The position numbers were made by a program, and so were the translations under genes. 64,000 nt of DNA from an uncultured Saprospiraceae bacterium. Its GTDB lineage: Bacteria > Bacteroidota > Bacteroidia > Chitinophagales > Saprospiraceae. Of this stretch, positions 9,279 to 19,083 are shown in pieces. The DNA lies in the NCBI GenBank assembly GCA_937921775.1, contig CAKZUK010000025.1, positions 42,841-106,840 on the forward strand, in the 5' to 3' direction. The notes under the pieces are model-generated. The model had not been told where the DNA came from. It did no database searches and worked only from the letters and a program-made list of their open reading frames with translations. Position 1 is the stretch's first letter; each line of letters begins with the position of its first letter.

Positions 9279-10508
9279 TTAATTCTTAATCAAACGCCTC
9301 TGCCAAATCGTATCCTTAGACTTGGCAACTAAAGTATAAAAACCAGAAGTCAGCTGCTTAAAACCAGCTAATTCAAACTGCTGAGCAGCCTGTCTTGTTC
9401 CATTCCACGATTCGTTGCCTAAAGCGTTAATCAAACTAAACTCAATAGCTTGGTTTTGGTTTTCAGAAAAGGTAATAAACAAGATTTCCTCAAAAGGATT
9501 CGGATAAACCTCTAAAGATTTATTCGATCCAATATCTACAGAAGAAACAGGTTCATCTTCTACCCAGTCCGCTATCGAAAAGGTCAATAGTTTTGGAGGT
9601 AATTCTAGCTGCCCTACATCAAACTGCTCAGAACAAACAAATCCCTCTTTATTATTTTTAAAAGCAATTCCTTCTGTTTGACTATTTGTTAAAGCAGTTC
9701 CATATTCTATTTTTCGTTTGTTGCCACTAAAGTAGTGAAAGTCAGTATAGTCGAAAAGAATCCAAATAAAGTTGAAGCCAACTTCAGTATATCCTAACAA
9801 GACAATCGTACCTTCATCATTTACATCTGCCCCAGTAATCAGACCACCAACATTAAACGTTTCACGTAACTCCGCGACATGTGCCCCTGGTTCCGCAGAC
9901 ATTACATAGTGGCGAGTCTGATTGTTAAGCCAATTTTTTGTGAATAAATGTAAACTATCATTGTGATAAATAAAGGCTTCACAATCGTAATCGTTATTGT
10001 TCCAATTTTCTGAAAAGTCTGTTTGATCACTATAAGTGAATTCAATAATCTGAGTGTTCATGATATTGTTGCCCAATTCAGATTTGTTGAGTCGGTAGAT
10101 TTTCAAATCTGTTCGGTTGCCAGCATTATTCCCAAGGTCGCCTAAAAAAATATGGTCTTCGCTATCTGCCATGTCTTCCCAATCTTCATTATCGCCAATG
10201 ATTAAAGCTGTATGTAAGATGGCTCCAGTAAGGGTATCAATTTCATAAATTTCATCGGGGTTACTGGCGTCATTATGTCCCCAAAGACCACTGGATGATG
10301 TATGTGCTAAACCGGAAATTTCTTCCATTTCTGATGAAAGGTTCGCTACTAAAGTTAAGCTTGCACTGGTAGCAGGATAAAGGCAAGACCCATCATTAGT
10401 CATTGCCATTGCATCAAAATTTGTGGCTTGAGGATCAGTGCATCCCTCCTGAGCATAAATAAATGAAAAGCTACAAAACAATAGAAGGGTCAAAATTTGA
10501 ATTCTCAT
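9279..10508 (-). CDS. Secreted protein with T9SS sorting domain; function unknown
   Basis: 409 residues with a signal peptide (about 1-19, ending FIYAQ). Just after it comes a GCTDPQATNFDAMAMTNDGSC segment (split here by description only), a short Cys-pair repeat common at the front of Bacteroidota secreted proteins. The central region reads like a beta-propeller (GLWGHNDASNPDEIYEID, FLGDLGNNAGN). The C-terminus is a typical T9SS type A sorting domain: EVYPNPFEE, a beta-sandwich, then LTSGFYTLVAKS and a basic end QRRLIKN. It is therefore a predicted cargo of the PorU/PorV system encoded alongside. Convergent with porV and downstream of rnpB. The substrate or activity cannot be inferred. Confidence 0.8.
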   Translation of the reverse strand: MRIQILTLLLFCSFSFIYAQEGCTDPQATNFDAMAMTNDGSCLYPATSASLTLVANLSSEMEEISGLAHTSSSGLWGHNDASNPDEIYEIDTLTGAILHTALIIGDNEDWEDMADSEDHIFLGDLGNNAGNRTDLKIYRLNKSELGNNIMNTQIIEFTYSDQTDFSENWNNNDYDCEAFIYHNDSLHLFTKNWLNNQTRHYVMSAEPGAHVAELRETFNVGGLITGADVNDEGTIVLLGYTEVGFNFIWILFDYTDFHYFSGNKRKIEYGTALTNSQTEGIAFKNNKEGFVCSEQFDVGQLELPPKLLTFSIADWVEDEPVSSVDIGSNKSLEVYPNPFEEILFITFSENQNQAIEFSLINALGNESWNGTRQAAQQFELAGFKQLTSGFYTLVAKSKDTIWQRRLIKN

Positions 10509-10537
10509 ATCAAATTGATTTGGTAATGATCAAATAA

Positions 10538-10604
10538 TACAAATCAGGGCTTGGGTTACAGGCTAACTAAACTTTAAAAGTTTCGCCCAAGTCCCTGATT
10601 TGTA
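10538..10604 (-). repeat. Long hairpin between rnpB and the cargo gene
   Basis: Arms 10538-10555 and 10586-10604 pair over 18 bp with one bulged base at 10592. On the minus strand it lies after the rnpB 3' end and about 30 bases before the cargo start at 10508. Confidence 0.6.
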
Positions 10605-10615
10605 TAAATAATAAA

Positions 10616-11038
10616 AAAACACCGCAAATGATAAGCCGGATTCTGTCCTATTGATCTGACAAGTCAAATCAACGTCTCTATCATTTATCTAGTTCCGACA
10701 TTACTATCGGAATCTATCTGCCTACCCTCCCTGGCTTTCACTACCGGAGCAATGAATATAAAACGAGTAATTTCTTCCCGATAATACGGGACCAAGGTAT
10801 ACGTGGCATTTCAACCCACAAGGTTTATTCCCCCAACAGGTTACCCTGCTGAGCCGTGCGCTCTTACCGCACTTTTTCACCCTTACCACGCAAGCATGGC
10901 GGTTATTTTCTGCAACACTAGCTGTATTCCGATCAAGATCGGAACCCCATTCGTTAAATGGTGTGGTACTCTGCGTTGTCCGGACTTTCCTCATTCCTAA
11001 TCAAAGATTAGGACCGCGATAGAGTATTTGCGATGTTT
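10616..11038 (-). ncRNA. rnpB: RNase P RNA (M1 RNA), catalytic RNA for tRNA 5' processing
   Basis: Recognised on the minus strand from the universally conserved 5' element GAGGAAAGTCCGGACA (near 10993-10978), the internal GGTAAGAGCGCACGGC, and the 3' element GACAGAATCCGGCTTAT (near 10651-10630). The ends pair to form helix P1: AACATCGCAAAT near 11037 with ATTTGCGGTGTT ending near 10617. This places the RNA at about 420 nt. A run of seven T follows at once and should terminate it. Bacterial type A architecture is likely. Open reading frames of about 65-90 codons across it on both strands are chance shadows. Ends are accurate to a few bases. Confidence 0.95.
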
Positions 11039-11578
11039 ATTCTTTAACACAATTAATTTTCAAAATTTAGATGTACCATAACTCTTCAAGGGCTTCAGTC
11101 GCCAGACTTCAGTTCAATTTACATGACGCACCTTCGCTTAAAGTCAGCATCCCTCTGAATAATTACGATATATCTTAAACTTTATGGTTCGTTAACCATA
11201 ATTTATGACTATCCGTTCAAATTGCCAATTTACCTCCGTATTTATGTGGAACTAAACTGACAAATAGAAAGTTTACACTAAGGTAACAAGCTAGCACTAA
11301 TCGACGTTATATAAAGTCAAACTATTAGCTTTAAATATTACGATGAATAGTTTAGTCCACTTATACTCATTCAAATAATCAAATCACATTCTCTAGAGTC
11401 GTTTAGATTTGATTGTAGTGATCTTAGTTAATTTTTTGTTGTTGCTCAACTACTTGATTTGGACTAAAATTTGTGGTAATTTTTATTCTAATATGTTATC
11501 TTTTCGACCTATAGTCACAAAATAGCTAATTTGCTAATCGGTTTACCAATTTCTATCACCCGGCATCATTTCTGATTC
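11039..11578. other. 540-base non-coding gap upstream of rnpB and the large kinase
   Basis: AT-rich region between the divergent rnpB and histidine kinase genes. It holds an 8-bp perfect hairpin (11182-11189 with 11194-11201) and a TAGATTTG at 11404-11411 matching the -7 consensus in the kinase direction. No coding gene is supported. Confidence 0.5.
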
Positions 11579-14500
11579 ATGACGAAACATCAAAAATATA
11601 CCCTTTCCATTGCACTGATTTGTTTCATTGCTGCTATTGGTTTTGACTATTACTCTCAGAAAGCAACTAATCTGGGAAGGTATGCAAAAATGATAGAGAG
11701 TAACTTCCAAGAGCAGGAGACTGAGGTCAATCGTTTTTTTGACAATAAAGATTTCATTGAACGCCATATTACTGATAGAAACGAACAAAGCCTTGATTCT
11801 AAAGACGAGGTTTTGGAATTTATCCGTGATCTTTCCCGCAAGAAATATTCTCTTCATATTTATGCAGAAGATGAATTGGTATTTTGGAGTAACCAAAATG
11901 TTTTTCCTTCTGATAAGAATGTGAAAGCTGCTCAACCAAAACGTCAAACAAAGTTTGTAACCCGTAAAAATGGGTACTATGCTTTAAAAAGTCAAAAGTA
12001 TAAGCATAAAGAGTCAGGGACTAATTACACCTTGATGGCCTTGATTCCGATTAAATACAATTACAATATCGAGAGTGATTATCTAGCTAATCATTTTGCC
12101 GCTAGTCCTAATATTCCTTCTTCGATCAAGCTAACGAAAGACGGTAATCAACAAATTGAAACAAAGGAGGGCGAAGTACTGTGTTATATCAATTCGAGTA
12201 AGAAATTGTTTGATAAGAAGCAACAACAATCTCTCATGTGGATGTATTTGTTTTCTTTTTTCATATTGGCTCTTTTCATTAATGCTACCGCGAAAAAAAT
12301 AATCAGCGACAGCAATCCTATATTAGGAGCCGCTATATTGATTATTTCTGTTTTTGGAGTCCGCTTGCTCACGATTATTTTAGATTTCAGTAGTCGCTTT
12401 GATTCATTACCACTATTCTCACAAACATTTAATACCTCACTGAGTTCTTCATTAGGTGATTTATTGATCAATATTGTTTTACTCTTGTGGATGATGTTTT
12501 TCTTTCATAAAGAATTCCCAATAGGAAGTTATGACCATCTAAAAAGGAATGCCCGTTTTGGCTTAACTTATCTAAACTACATGTCAATTCTAGGTGCTAT
12601 TTTGATGCTCACCTGGGTTTTTAAATCTTTGATTTTTAATACCGAAATCAATTTTGACTTTGATAATATTTTCAATCTAGATACTTCGAGTATTCTAGCA
12701 ATAATGGGAATCATACTGTTATTAATTGCATTATTTCTATTTAGTCATCGAATGATGTTGACGGTAGTTAGTCTTGGTCTAAGTCGCAATGTTCGTTTGT
12801 TTGGCTTGGGGCTAGCAGTATTGACCGTACTCCCAATACTTTACGGTGTTGATTTTATGCTACCTGTCGTTTATTTACTATTGATTGCTTCTGTGTTTGC
12901 TTTACTCTTTGATCTTTTTGTAGATAGCAAGTCTATCAATTTTACTTGGTTGGTTATCTGGCTAATTATCCTTAGTGCATTTCCTTCCATTTTATTATTT
13001 AAATACAATGCGTACAAAGATCGAATCGTGAGAAGTGAATATGCGAAAGAACTTTCCGTAATGCGTGACACCTCTGCCGAAAAAGCATTAATACAATTAC
13101 GAGAAGTCTTGTTAGCAGATAAGTCTTTTAGAAAAGACATACCACCCTACCCTTTCAAAGCTAGTAAAACTGTCTTTGAGCCTTATCTTGAAAATTTCTT
13201 TTTTGATAATAATTATTTATTCTATAACTATGGTTATTCTCTAAGTGCTTATGACAAAGACAAAAGTCCAAGTATTGATAACCAACAACAATCTTACTCG
13301 GAATTTAAAGATAAGTTTGTCAATTCTATTCCTACCTCAGATAAACACCTGAGGCTTTACATCGACAATAATTCTCGCAAGGTTTACTACCTAATGTCGA
13401 TGAATATGTCTGCAGGGGACAATAGTGGTTACCCCAATTATTTTACATTTCGATTTGACCGTGAGCGTAAAGGTGGATCAAAAGTGTACACTGAATTATT
13501 AGTCGATCGCCCTTATAAGAATTTAAAAAATATCAGCAAATACGATTATGCTGTTTATAAAGATGATATTCGAATAAGTGGTGATAATCAAATTTATGGT
13601 TCGACTTTCACTTTGGTCGATCTACCTACAAAAGGAAAGAGTAAAGAGTTGGTTGATGAAAATCGGTCAGATATTATTTATCATGGCTTAGATGGTTCTA
13701 AAGTTTTGATTGGAAAGAAAAAAGAACAATACATTACCGCTATTTCATTGTTCTCATATATTTTTGGAATGTTGATCTTGGTTATGGCTTTCTTTGCTTT
13801 TATTAATACATTCTTGAAGATATTCCCTCCTTCTTTGCAGCTTTCGTTATCACAAAAACCCTCATTAAAGAACAGGATACAGTTATCTGTTATTTCTTTG
13901 ATTATCACTTCGTTTATAATTATTGGAATTGTAACGGTTTGGTTTTTCCAAAACTCGCACAAGGAGTATCATGAAAATCGATTAAACAGAAAAACAGAAT
14001 CAGTGCTTAAAGACGCTGAGCACGAATTGGAATTAATGGTAAGCGCCAATGATTCTATTTTAGATTACACCAAATTAATTGATCCTTTATCTAAGATTCA
14101 CCGAATGGACATCAATATGTATGACCTGAATGGTTTGCTGATTGGTTCATCTGAAGAGGATATTTTCCGACAAGGGATAACAGGTCCAAGGATGAGTGCA
14201 CCCGCTTTTTACAAACTTAAAAAGCAACGACTCAACGATTCAACTCAAGAAGAAGAGATGATGGGTAAACTAAATTACAAGGCTGCTTATGTCTCACTAA
14301 AAGATCCTTTTGACAATACCGTAGCCTATCTCGGCTTACCTTACTATTCAAAGCAACGAGCCTTACGTGCTGACGTTTCTGTGTTTATGAGTACGCTGCT
14401 CAATGTCTATGTTTTCTTATTATTGATTGCTGGTGGTATTGCTATTTATGTTGCCAAATCTATTACCAGTCCGCTTGTAAAAATTGGTGATAAAATCAAG

Positions 14501-15328
14501 CAATTCAAATTAGGAAAACCCAATGAACCTTTAGAATGGAAAAACCAGGATGACGAGTTGGGCGCACTCATTAGTGAATACAACAAGATGATTCAGAAGG
14601 TGGAAGATTCCGCTGAACAGCTTTCGCAAAATGCACAAGAAGTAGCCTGGCGAGAGATGGCCAAACAGGTAGCCCACGAAATTAAAAACCCGCTCACTCC
14701 TATGAAGTTGAGTATTCAATATTTGCAACACGCATTCAAATCAAATCCTGATGACATTGGGGCTCTGCTCAAACGTGTTTCGGTTACGATGATTGAGCAA
14801 ATTGACAATCTTGCTCATATTGCAACAGAGTTTTCCAACTTTGCGAAGATGCCTCGTGCTGAAAACCAACAAACAATTCTTAACGATTTGGTTGGTTCTG
14901 TATTTGATCTATTTAGCAAGGAAGGAATTGACATGGATCTAAAGCTTGATTTACCAAAAGAACAGTTCTTTGTCTTTGCTGACAAGAATCATTTGATGCG
15001 AGTACTTAACAACCTGATCAAAAATGCCATCCAGGCAATTCCTGATAACAGAAGGGGCAACGTCAATGTTCGTCTTTACAAAAAAGAAGACATGGCTGTT
15101 ATCAAAGTAACAGATAATGGTACAGGAATTTCAAATGATAAGCGCGGAAAAGTATTCGTTCCTAACTTTACGACTAAGAGTTCTGGAACTGGGCTTGGTT
15201 TAGCAATTTCTAAAAACATTATCGAATCTGTTAATGGTAAGATTTGGTTTGATACGGTAGTAGATGTTGGAACGGATTTCTTTGTAGAACTTCCTTTGGT
15301 AGAGATAATTGAATTGGAGGAAGCCTAA
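11579..15328 (+). CDS. Large NtrY-like multi-pass membrane sensor histidine kinase
   Basis: 1249-residue inner-membrane sensor kinase, far longer than a standard kinase. One helix near residues 8-25 is followed by a soluble sensor stretch, then a block of hydrophobic helices from about 217 to 480, a second soluble region, helices near 717-745 and 767-787, a periplasmic sensor-like region, a last helix near 934-955, HAMP, HisKA and HATPase. The phospho-acceptor is His1033 in VAHEIKNPLTPMK, the NtrY-type H-box. The N-box NNLIKNAIQAI, G1 DNGTGIS and G2 GTGLGLAI are intact, so it should be catalytically active. No response regulator is adjacent; partners of NtrY-like kinases are often NtrC-type regulators encoded elsewhere. 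The signal sensed is unknown. Confidence 0.85.
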   Translation: MTKHQKYTLSIALICFIAAIGFDYYSQKATNLGRYAKMIESNFQEQETEVNRFFDNKDFIERHITDRNEQSLDSKDEVLEFIRDLSRKKYSLHIYAEDELVFWSNQNVFPSDKNVKAAQPKRQTKFVTRKNGYYALKSQKYKHKESGTNYTLMALIPIKYNYNIESDYLANHFAASPNIPSSIKLTKDGNQQIETKEGEVLCYINSSKKLFDKKQQQSLMWMYLFSFFILALFINATAKKIISDSNPILGAAILIISVFGVRLLTIILDFSSRFDSLPLFSQTFNTSLSSSLGDLLINIVLLLWMMFFFHKEFPIGSYDHLKRNARFGLTYLNYMSILGAILMLTWVFKSLIFNTEINFDFDNIFNLDTSSILAIMGIILLLIALFLFSHRMMLTVVSLGLSRNVRLFGLGLAVLTVLPILYGVDFMLPVVYLLLIASVFALLFDLFVDSKSINFTWLVIWLIILSAFPSILLFKYNAYKDRIVRSEYAKELSVMRDTSAEKALIQLREVLLADKSFRKDIPPYPFKASKTVFEPYLENFFFDNNYLFYNYGYSLSAYDKDKSPSIDNQQQSYSEFKDKFVNSIPTSDKHLRLYIDNNSRKVYYLMSMNMSAGDNSGYPNYFTFRFDRERKGGSKVYTELLVDRPYKNLKNISKYDYAVYKDDIRISGDNQIYGSTFTLVDLPTKGKSKELVDENRSDIIYHGLDGSKVLIGKKKEQYITAISLFSYIFGMLILVMAFFAFINTFLKIFPPSLQLSLSQKPSLKNRIQLSVISLIITSFIIIGIVTVWFFQNSHKEYHENRLNRKTESVLKDAEHELELMVSANDSILDYTKLIDPLSKIHRMDINMYDLNGLLIGSSEEDIFRQGITGPRMSAPAFYKLKKQRLNDSTQEEEMMGKLNYKAAYVSLKDPFDNTVAYLGLPYYSKQRALRADVSVFMSTLLNVYVFLLLIAGGIAIYVAKSITSPLVKIGDKIKQFKLGKPNEPLEWKNQDDELGALISEYNKMIQKVEDSAEQLSQNAQEVAWREMAKQVAHEIKNPLTPMKLSIQYLQHAFKSNPDDIGALLKRVSVTMIEQIDNLAHIATEFSNFAKMPRAENQQTILNDLVGSVFDLFSKEGIDMDLKLDLPKEQFFVFADKNHLMRVLNNLIKNAIQAIPDNRRGNVNVRLYKKEDMAVIKVTDNGTGISNDKRGKVFVPNFTTKSSGTGLGLAISKNIIESVNGKIWFDTVVDVGTDFFVELPLVEIIELEEA

Positions 15329-15340
15329 AGAATAGGAATA

Positions 15341-15535
15341 CTTGTCATCTCGATCGAGCTTGCGAGTCGAGGGATAAAGGGATTAATGCTTGGTAATTTC
15401 GAGCGATTCAGCGGATATATAATCAAAGTCATAAGTCGATAAATCTATCTCTAGGCTGAAGTATATTTCTCGGCTACGCTCGAAATTTATGTTAAACGTA
15501 GTTTATCCCTCGACTCCTTCTTCGCTCAGAATGAT
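15341..15535. repeat. Nested inverted repeats in a non-coding gap
   Basis: The 358-base gap 15329-15686 holds no gene. Within it, TCGAGGGATAAA (15367-15378) is perfectly inverted at 15502-15513, and AATTTCGAGCG (15395-15405) at 15477-15487, nested inside. Flanking sequence on each side continues the pairing imperfectly. The right side carries CTCCTTCTTCGCTC, repeated about 55 bases further on. It resembles a dispersed intergenic repeat able to form a long RNA hairpin. Confidence 0.6.
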
Positions 15536-15686
15536 AACTAGCTTATATACTCTATAATTGTTCAACTCCTTCTTCGCTCGGAACGACAATTCAATAACTA
15601 AATGCAAATAGAATATACTCGGTCTGAGTCCAACTATTCCAAAAGGATTTGTATTTTGTGTCCACAATCAGCTTTGATTTAATACT

Positions 15687-16265
15687 ATGGCAATAGAAAA
15701 CAAATTTCTCGACTCTATAACTAAGCCTTTCAACCTAGAGCTTCCCGAAGCAGATACAATGGATCAGTATCTTGATTTCATCATTCCAGCCGTACGGCCG
15801 TGGAGTGAAGATTTGCGAGAAGAAGAATTTTACTTGGATACACGGTGGTTAGAAATTCGAGATAATGACGATTCACTTGAATCCATCTTATTTATTTTTC
15901 GAGAAGAAGAAGAAATGCTAATTTCTATTGATGGAAATATTTCCAGAGGTGTTTGGCGGAGGCTTGAAAAATCCAACACCCTCATTGTGGAGCAAACGGT
16001 AGATGGTTCTATTGTAAAAAGTGAATTGTATGATCTTGCTTTTTTAAATAAAGATTTCTTCATTTTACTAAAGCACGGTGATCAAAAAAGAAAAGGGAAA
16101 AATAAATACTTTGTACTTGGTCGGGAAGCAATTGTCAAGAAATTGGAATGGAGAGAAGTAATGGAGCTGTTGTTTAACCGCTATCGTAATAATTCACAAT
16201 TCATGACAATGTCAGCAGTAATTGTTTTGATTATTGTAGCGTTTATCTTATTCTCAATTTTGTAA
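15687..16265 (+). CDS. Hypothetical C-terminally membrane-anchored protein
   Basis: 192 residues, not recognised. It has no signal peptide. Residues about 1-170 are soluble and acidic in the N-terminal half (SEDLREEEFYLDTRWLEIRDNDD). A single hydrophobic helix at the very C-terminus (MSAVIVLIIVAFILFSIL) suggests a tail-anchored inner-membrane protein with the body in the cytoplasm. It faces the PAS histidine kinase gene tail to tail with only 15 bases between the stops. A link to either flanking kinase is possible but not shown by the sequence. Confidence 0.7.
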   Translation: MAIENKFLDSITKPFNLELPEADTMDQYLDFIIPAVRPWSEDLREEEFYLDTRWLEIRDNDDSLESILFIFREEEEMLISIDGNISRGVWRRLEKSNTLIVEQTVDGSIVKSELYDLAFLNKDFFILLKHGDQKRKGKNKYFVLGREAIVKKLEWREVMELLFNRYRNNSQFMTMSAVIVLIIVAFILFSIL

Positions 16266-16280
16266 AATTAAAGTACTTCC

Positions 16281-17927
16281 TTAGTTTTTCATATCTATTG
16301 GAAGTGTAAAATAAAATTCGGCCCCCTCTCCTACTACTCCATTCGCCCAAATTTTACCTCCTTGTTTTTCAATTACTCTTTTACAAATAGCGAGTCCAAT
16401 ACCGGTCCCCGTGTACTCACTATGTCGACCATGCAATCGCTGGAAGATACCAAAGATGCGATCTTTATCTTTTTCACTAAAGCCCTGTCCATTATCTTTT
16501 ATGGTAAATAGAATGTCAAAATCTCTACGCTCGCCTCTTATTTCAATAATTGGCTTTCGGCCTTTGTAACTATATTTAATACCATTACCAAGAAGGTTTT
16601 GAAAAACCTGTCCTAATAGCAATCTATTGGTGGTCACCTCAGGTAAATCATCAGCAATGATTACCGCATCATTATCTTTGATAGAGATGGTTAGATTTTT
16701 TAATACCTCAACTAGTACTTCCAAACTATCTACTTTTTCCTTTTCAAAAGGCTTAGCACTCCATCTAGAATAAGCCAACATATCTTTAATTAACTTACTC
16801 ATTCGTGTAGCTCCATCAATAACATAACTCATGTCAAGATTGGCATTTTCATCATCAATTTGACTGATATACTTTCGTTGAATGATGGTCGAATAACTTT
16901 TAATCATTCGCAGCGGCTCTTGCAGATCATGAGAAATTACGTAACTGAACTCTTCAAGAGACTTGTTATGTGTCTCTAATTTATTAGCATATTCTTCCAA
17001 CTTTACACTTGCCTCTTTCTCAAAAGTATTGTCTTTTATCATGCAAATAATAAAGGATTCTTCTTCTGTTTCTCCTTCCATCAAAGCCATAGTTTGGCTG
17101 CCCCAAATCGTTTCACCATATTTGGTAATAAGACGCTGTTCTAGAATAAGACTATTATTAGGTGATTCTTTTAACCTTTGAAATAAAATTTCATGAGTCA
17201 TTAAATCTTCTGGATTAATATAATCACTTAATTCCATTTTGATTATTGATTCCTCACTGTATCCCAGCATTTCCTGTACGGTATTATTTGCTTTTATTGG
17301 TTTACCTAAACTATCTAAAAGCAAGATTCCTAAAGGTGAATAATCGAAAATGTTACGGAATCGAGTTTCGCTAGCCTCTAGTTCCATTTTACTTTTAGTC
17401 AACTGTTCCACAACCCTTATCTTTCCTACAAAAACAATATATGCTAAGACCATCATTAGTGAAAGAGTTCCATAAACATAAGGAGCACTACATTTGGGTG
17501 CTTCGCAAGTGTACAAAAGAAAGATAAAACTTAAAAAAACCATCACTAAATAAAATGAAAGGTGATGTTTATTTTTAAACAATGCTCCCAAAGCAAAACA
17601 CACAATCATTGTGGTGGAAGTATCGTATACGTCAAAGTTGTTGATTGAGGTGATATAAATAGCGTATACCACGTAGACAATGGTAAGAGCATTGAGAATA
17701 TTGACCCCATTTTTTCGAAGGAAGTCAGAGAAGTGTGATCCTATTCCAAGTAGCAACAGGAAAGAAGCCAAAATGATTCGTATCAATGGTCGATCGATCA
17801 TATCCGTTTCCATAAACATGTTCATCGCAGAAATCCCAAATAAGAGAAATGCACCAACGGTAGCTATTCTTCTAAAGAAGGCCAAGTCCGTTTTATTGAC
17901 AGTTAAATTTGGAGAGCTGTTTTTCAT
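16281..17927 (-). CDS. Membrane-bound PAS sensor histidine kinase
   Basis: 548 residues from the ATG at 17927. The frame stays open up to 18098, but an earlier start would reach towards the sucD terminator and add a sequence that looks non-coding. About six hydrophobic helices occupy residues 20-175 as an N-terminal membrane sensor. A PAS domain follows (FRNIFDYSPLGILLLDSLG, then MLGYSEE), then HisKA with H-box SYVISHDLQEPLRMIKS, then HATPase with N-box NLLGNGIKYS, G1 DNGQGFS and G2 GTGIGLAICKRV. All catalytic boxes are intact. The HDLQEPL type H-box is typical of phytochrome-like and Bacteroidota orphan kinases. No cognate regulator is adjacent. The signal is unknown. Confidence 0.85.
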   Translation of the reverse strand: MKNSSPNLTVNKTDLAFFRRIATVGAFLLFGISAMNMFMETDMIDRPLIRIILASFLLLLGIGSHFSDFLRKNGVNILNALTIVYVVYAIYITSINNFDVYDTSTTMIVCFALGALFKNKHHLSFYLVMVFLSFIFLLYTCEAPKCSAPYVYGTLSLMMVLAYIVFVGKIRVVEQLTKSKMELEASETRFRNIFDYSPLGILLLDSLGKPIKANNTVQEMLGYSEESIIKMELSDYINPEDLMTHEILFQRLKESPNNSLILEQRLITKYGETIWGSQTMALMEGETEEESFIICMIKDNTFEKEASVKLEEYANKLETHNKSLEEFSYVISHDLQEPLRMIKSYSTIIQRKYISQIDDENANLDMSYVIDGATRMSKLIKDMLAYSRWSAKPFEKEKVDSLEVLVEVLKNLTISIKDNDAVIIADDLPEVTTNRLLLGQVFQNLLGNGIKYSYKGRKPIIEIRGERRDFDILFTIKDNGQGFSEKDKDRIFGIFQRLHGRHSEYTGTGIGLAICKRVIEKQGGKIWANGVVGEGAEFYFTLPIDMKN

Positions 17928-18100
17928 TGTAGTATATATCATCAGTCTTATTTGTATCGAATATCTACTTACTTGGTTTCTATGGTGGCTACTATGCATA
18001 AATGCAGATTTTATGCCATAACAGCATAAATAAATCTCTAATGATGATTTTAAGAATGCTTTCTTTATAGTTATCGGTCTAATACTCACTGTATACAAGA

Positions 18101-18130
18101 AAAGCCTTCAAAATTAAATTTGAAGGCTTT
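18101..18130 (-). terminator. Terminator after sucD
   Basis: 12-bp perfect stem (18101-18112 with 18119-18130), 6-base loop, about 30 bases past the sucD stop, with a T-rich 3' side on the minus strand. Confidence 0.8.
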
Positions 18131-18159
18131 GCTTATATTATATGAATTAAATGAATTCT

Positions 18160-19032
18160 TTATTTCTCAAGGGCTTTTTGCATGGTAACTCCAATATGTG
18201 CAGGAGACTTGACTACAAGTATGCCACATTCTTCCATAATCTTCATTTTTGCTTCAGCAGTATCATCAGCTCCACCAATAATAGCTCCTGCATGGCCCAT
18301 AGTTCGCCCTTTTGGAGCGGTTTGGCCTGCAATAAAACCAACTACTGGCTTGGTTGCATTTTCTTTGATCCAGTAAGCTGCATCTGCTTCCATGTTTCCT
18401 CCTATTTCTCCGATCATGACGATTCCGTCAGTATCAGGATCTTCCATTAGAAGTTGAACAGCATCTTTCGTTGTAGTTCCTACTATTGGATCTCCACCTA
18501 TTCCGATACAAGTTGACTGTCCCATTCCTGCTTTGGTTACTTGATCTACCGCTTCGTAGGTAAGTGTTCCTGAGCGTGAAACGATTCCAATTCGTCCTTT
18601 ACGGTGAATAAAACCTGGCATAATACCAACTTTTGCTTCATCAGGAGTCATTACTCCTGGACAATTTGGTCCAACCAAACGGCAGTCTCTATCCTCAATA
18701 TAAGATTTCACCTTTACCATATCTTGTACAGGGATACCTTCCGTGATACAGATGATAACTTTGATACCAGCATCAGCAGCTTCCATAATTGCATCACCTG
18801 CAAAACGAGGAGGTACGAAAATAATTGAAGTATCTGCTCCTGCGTTTTTAACTGCTTCGTCTACAGTATTAAATACAGGTTTTTCCAAATGAGTAGTTCC
18901 TCCTTTACCTGGAGTAACACCACCAACTACATTGGTTCCATATTCGATCATTTGACCAGCGTGGAAGGTACCTTCTTTACCAGTAAATCCCTGAACGATA
19001 ATTTTTGAGTCTTTGGTTACTAAAACTGCCAT
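18160..19032 (-). CDS. sucD: Succinyl-CoA synthetase alpha subunit
   Basis: Converts succinyl-CoA to succinate with formation of ATP or GTP in the TCA cycle, as a complex with SucB/SucC. The 290-residue length is normal. The N-terminal CoA-binding Rossmann fold begins [14 protein letters not shown] and includes [20 protein letters not shown] follows. The phosphorylated active-site histidine is His247 in [11 protein letters not shown]. The beta subunit gene is not in this window, so the two subunits are unlinked here. It lies 51 bases after the divIC-like gene on the same strand and may share its transcript. A terminator follows. Confidence 0.96.
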   Translation of the reverse strand: MAVLVTKDSKIIVQGFTGKEGTFHAGQMIEYGTNVVGGVTPGKGGTTHLEKPVFNTVDEAVKNAGADTSIIFVPPRFAGDAIMEAADAGIKVIICITEGIPVQDMVKVKSYIEDRDCRLVGPNCPGVMTPDEAKVGIMPGFIHRKGRIGIVSRSGTLTYEAVDQVTKAGMGQSTCIGIGGDPIVGTTTKDAVQLLMEDPDTDGIVMIGEIGGNMEADAAYWIKENATKPVVGFIAGQTAPKGRTMGHAGAIIGGADDTAEAKMKIMEECGILVVKSPAHIGVTMQKALEK

Positions 19033-19083
19033 ATTGTTATAATTGAATTTATCAAATAGGTGAACGAGCTTTAAAGCTCTAAT

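Noticed and set aside
10722..11000. Open frames of about 65-90 codons on both strands
   Set aside because: They lie wholly inside the RNase P RNA, whose conserved elements and P1 pairing are clear.
17928..18098. N-terminal extension of the PAS histidine kinase
   Set aside because: The extra residues reach into the sucD terminator area and look non-coding; Met at 17927 starts a normal membrane sensor.
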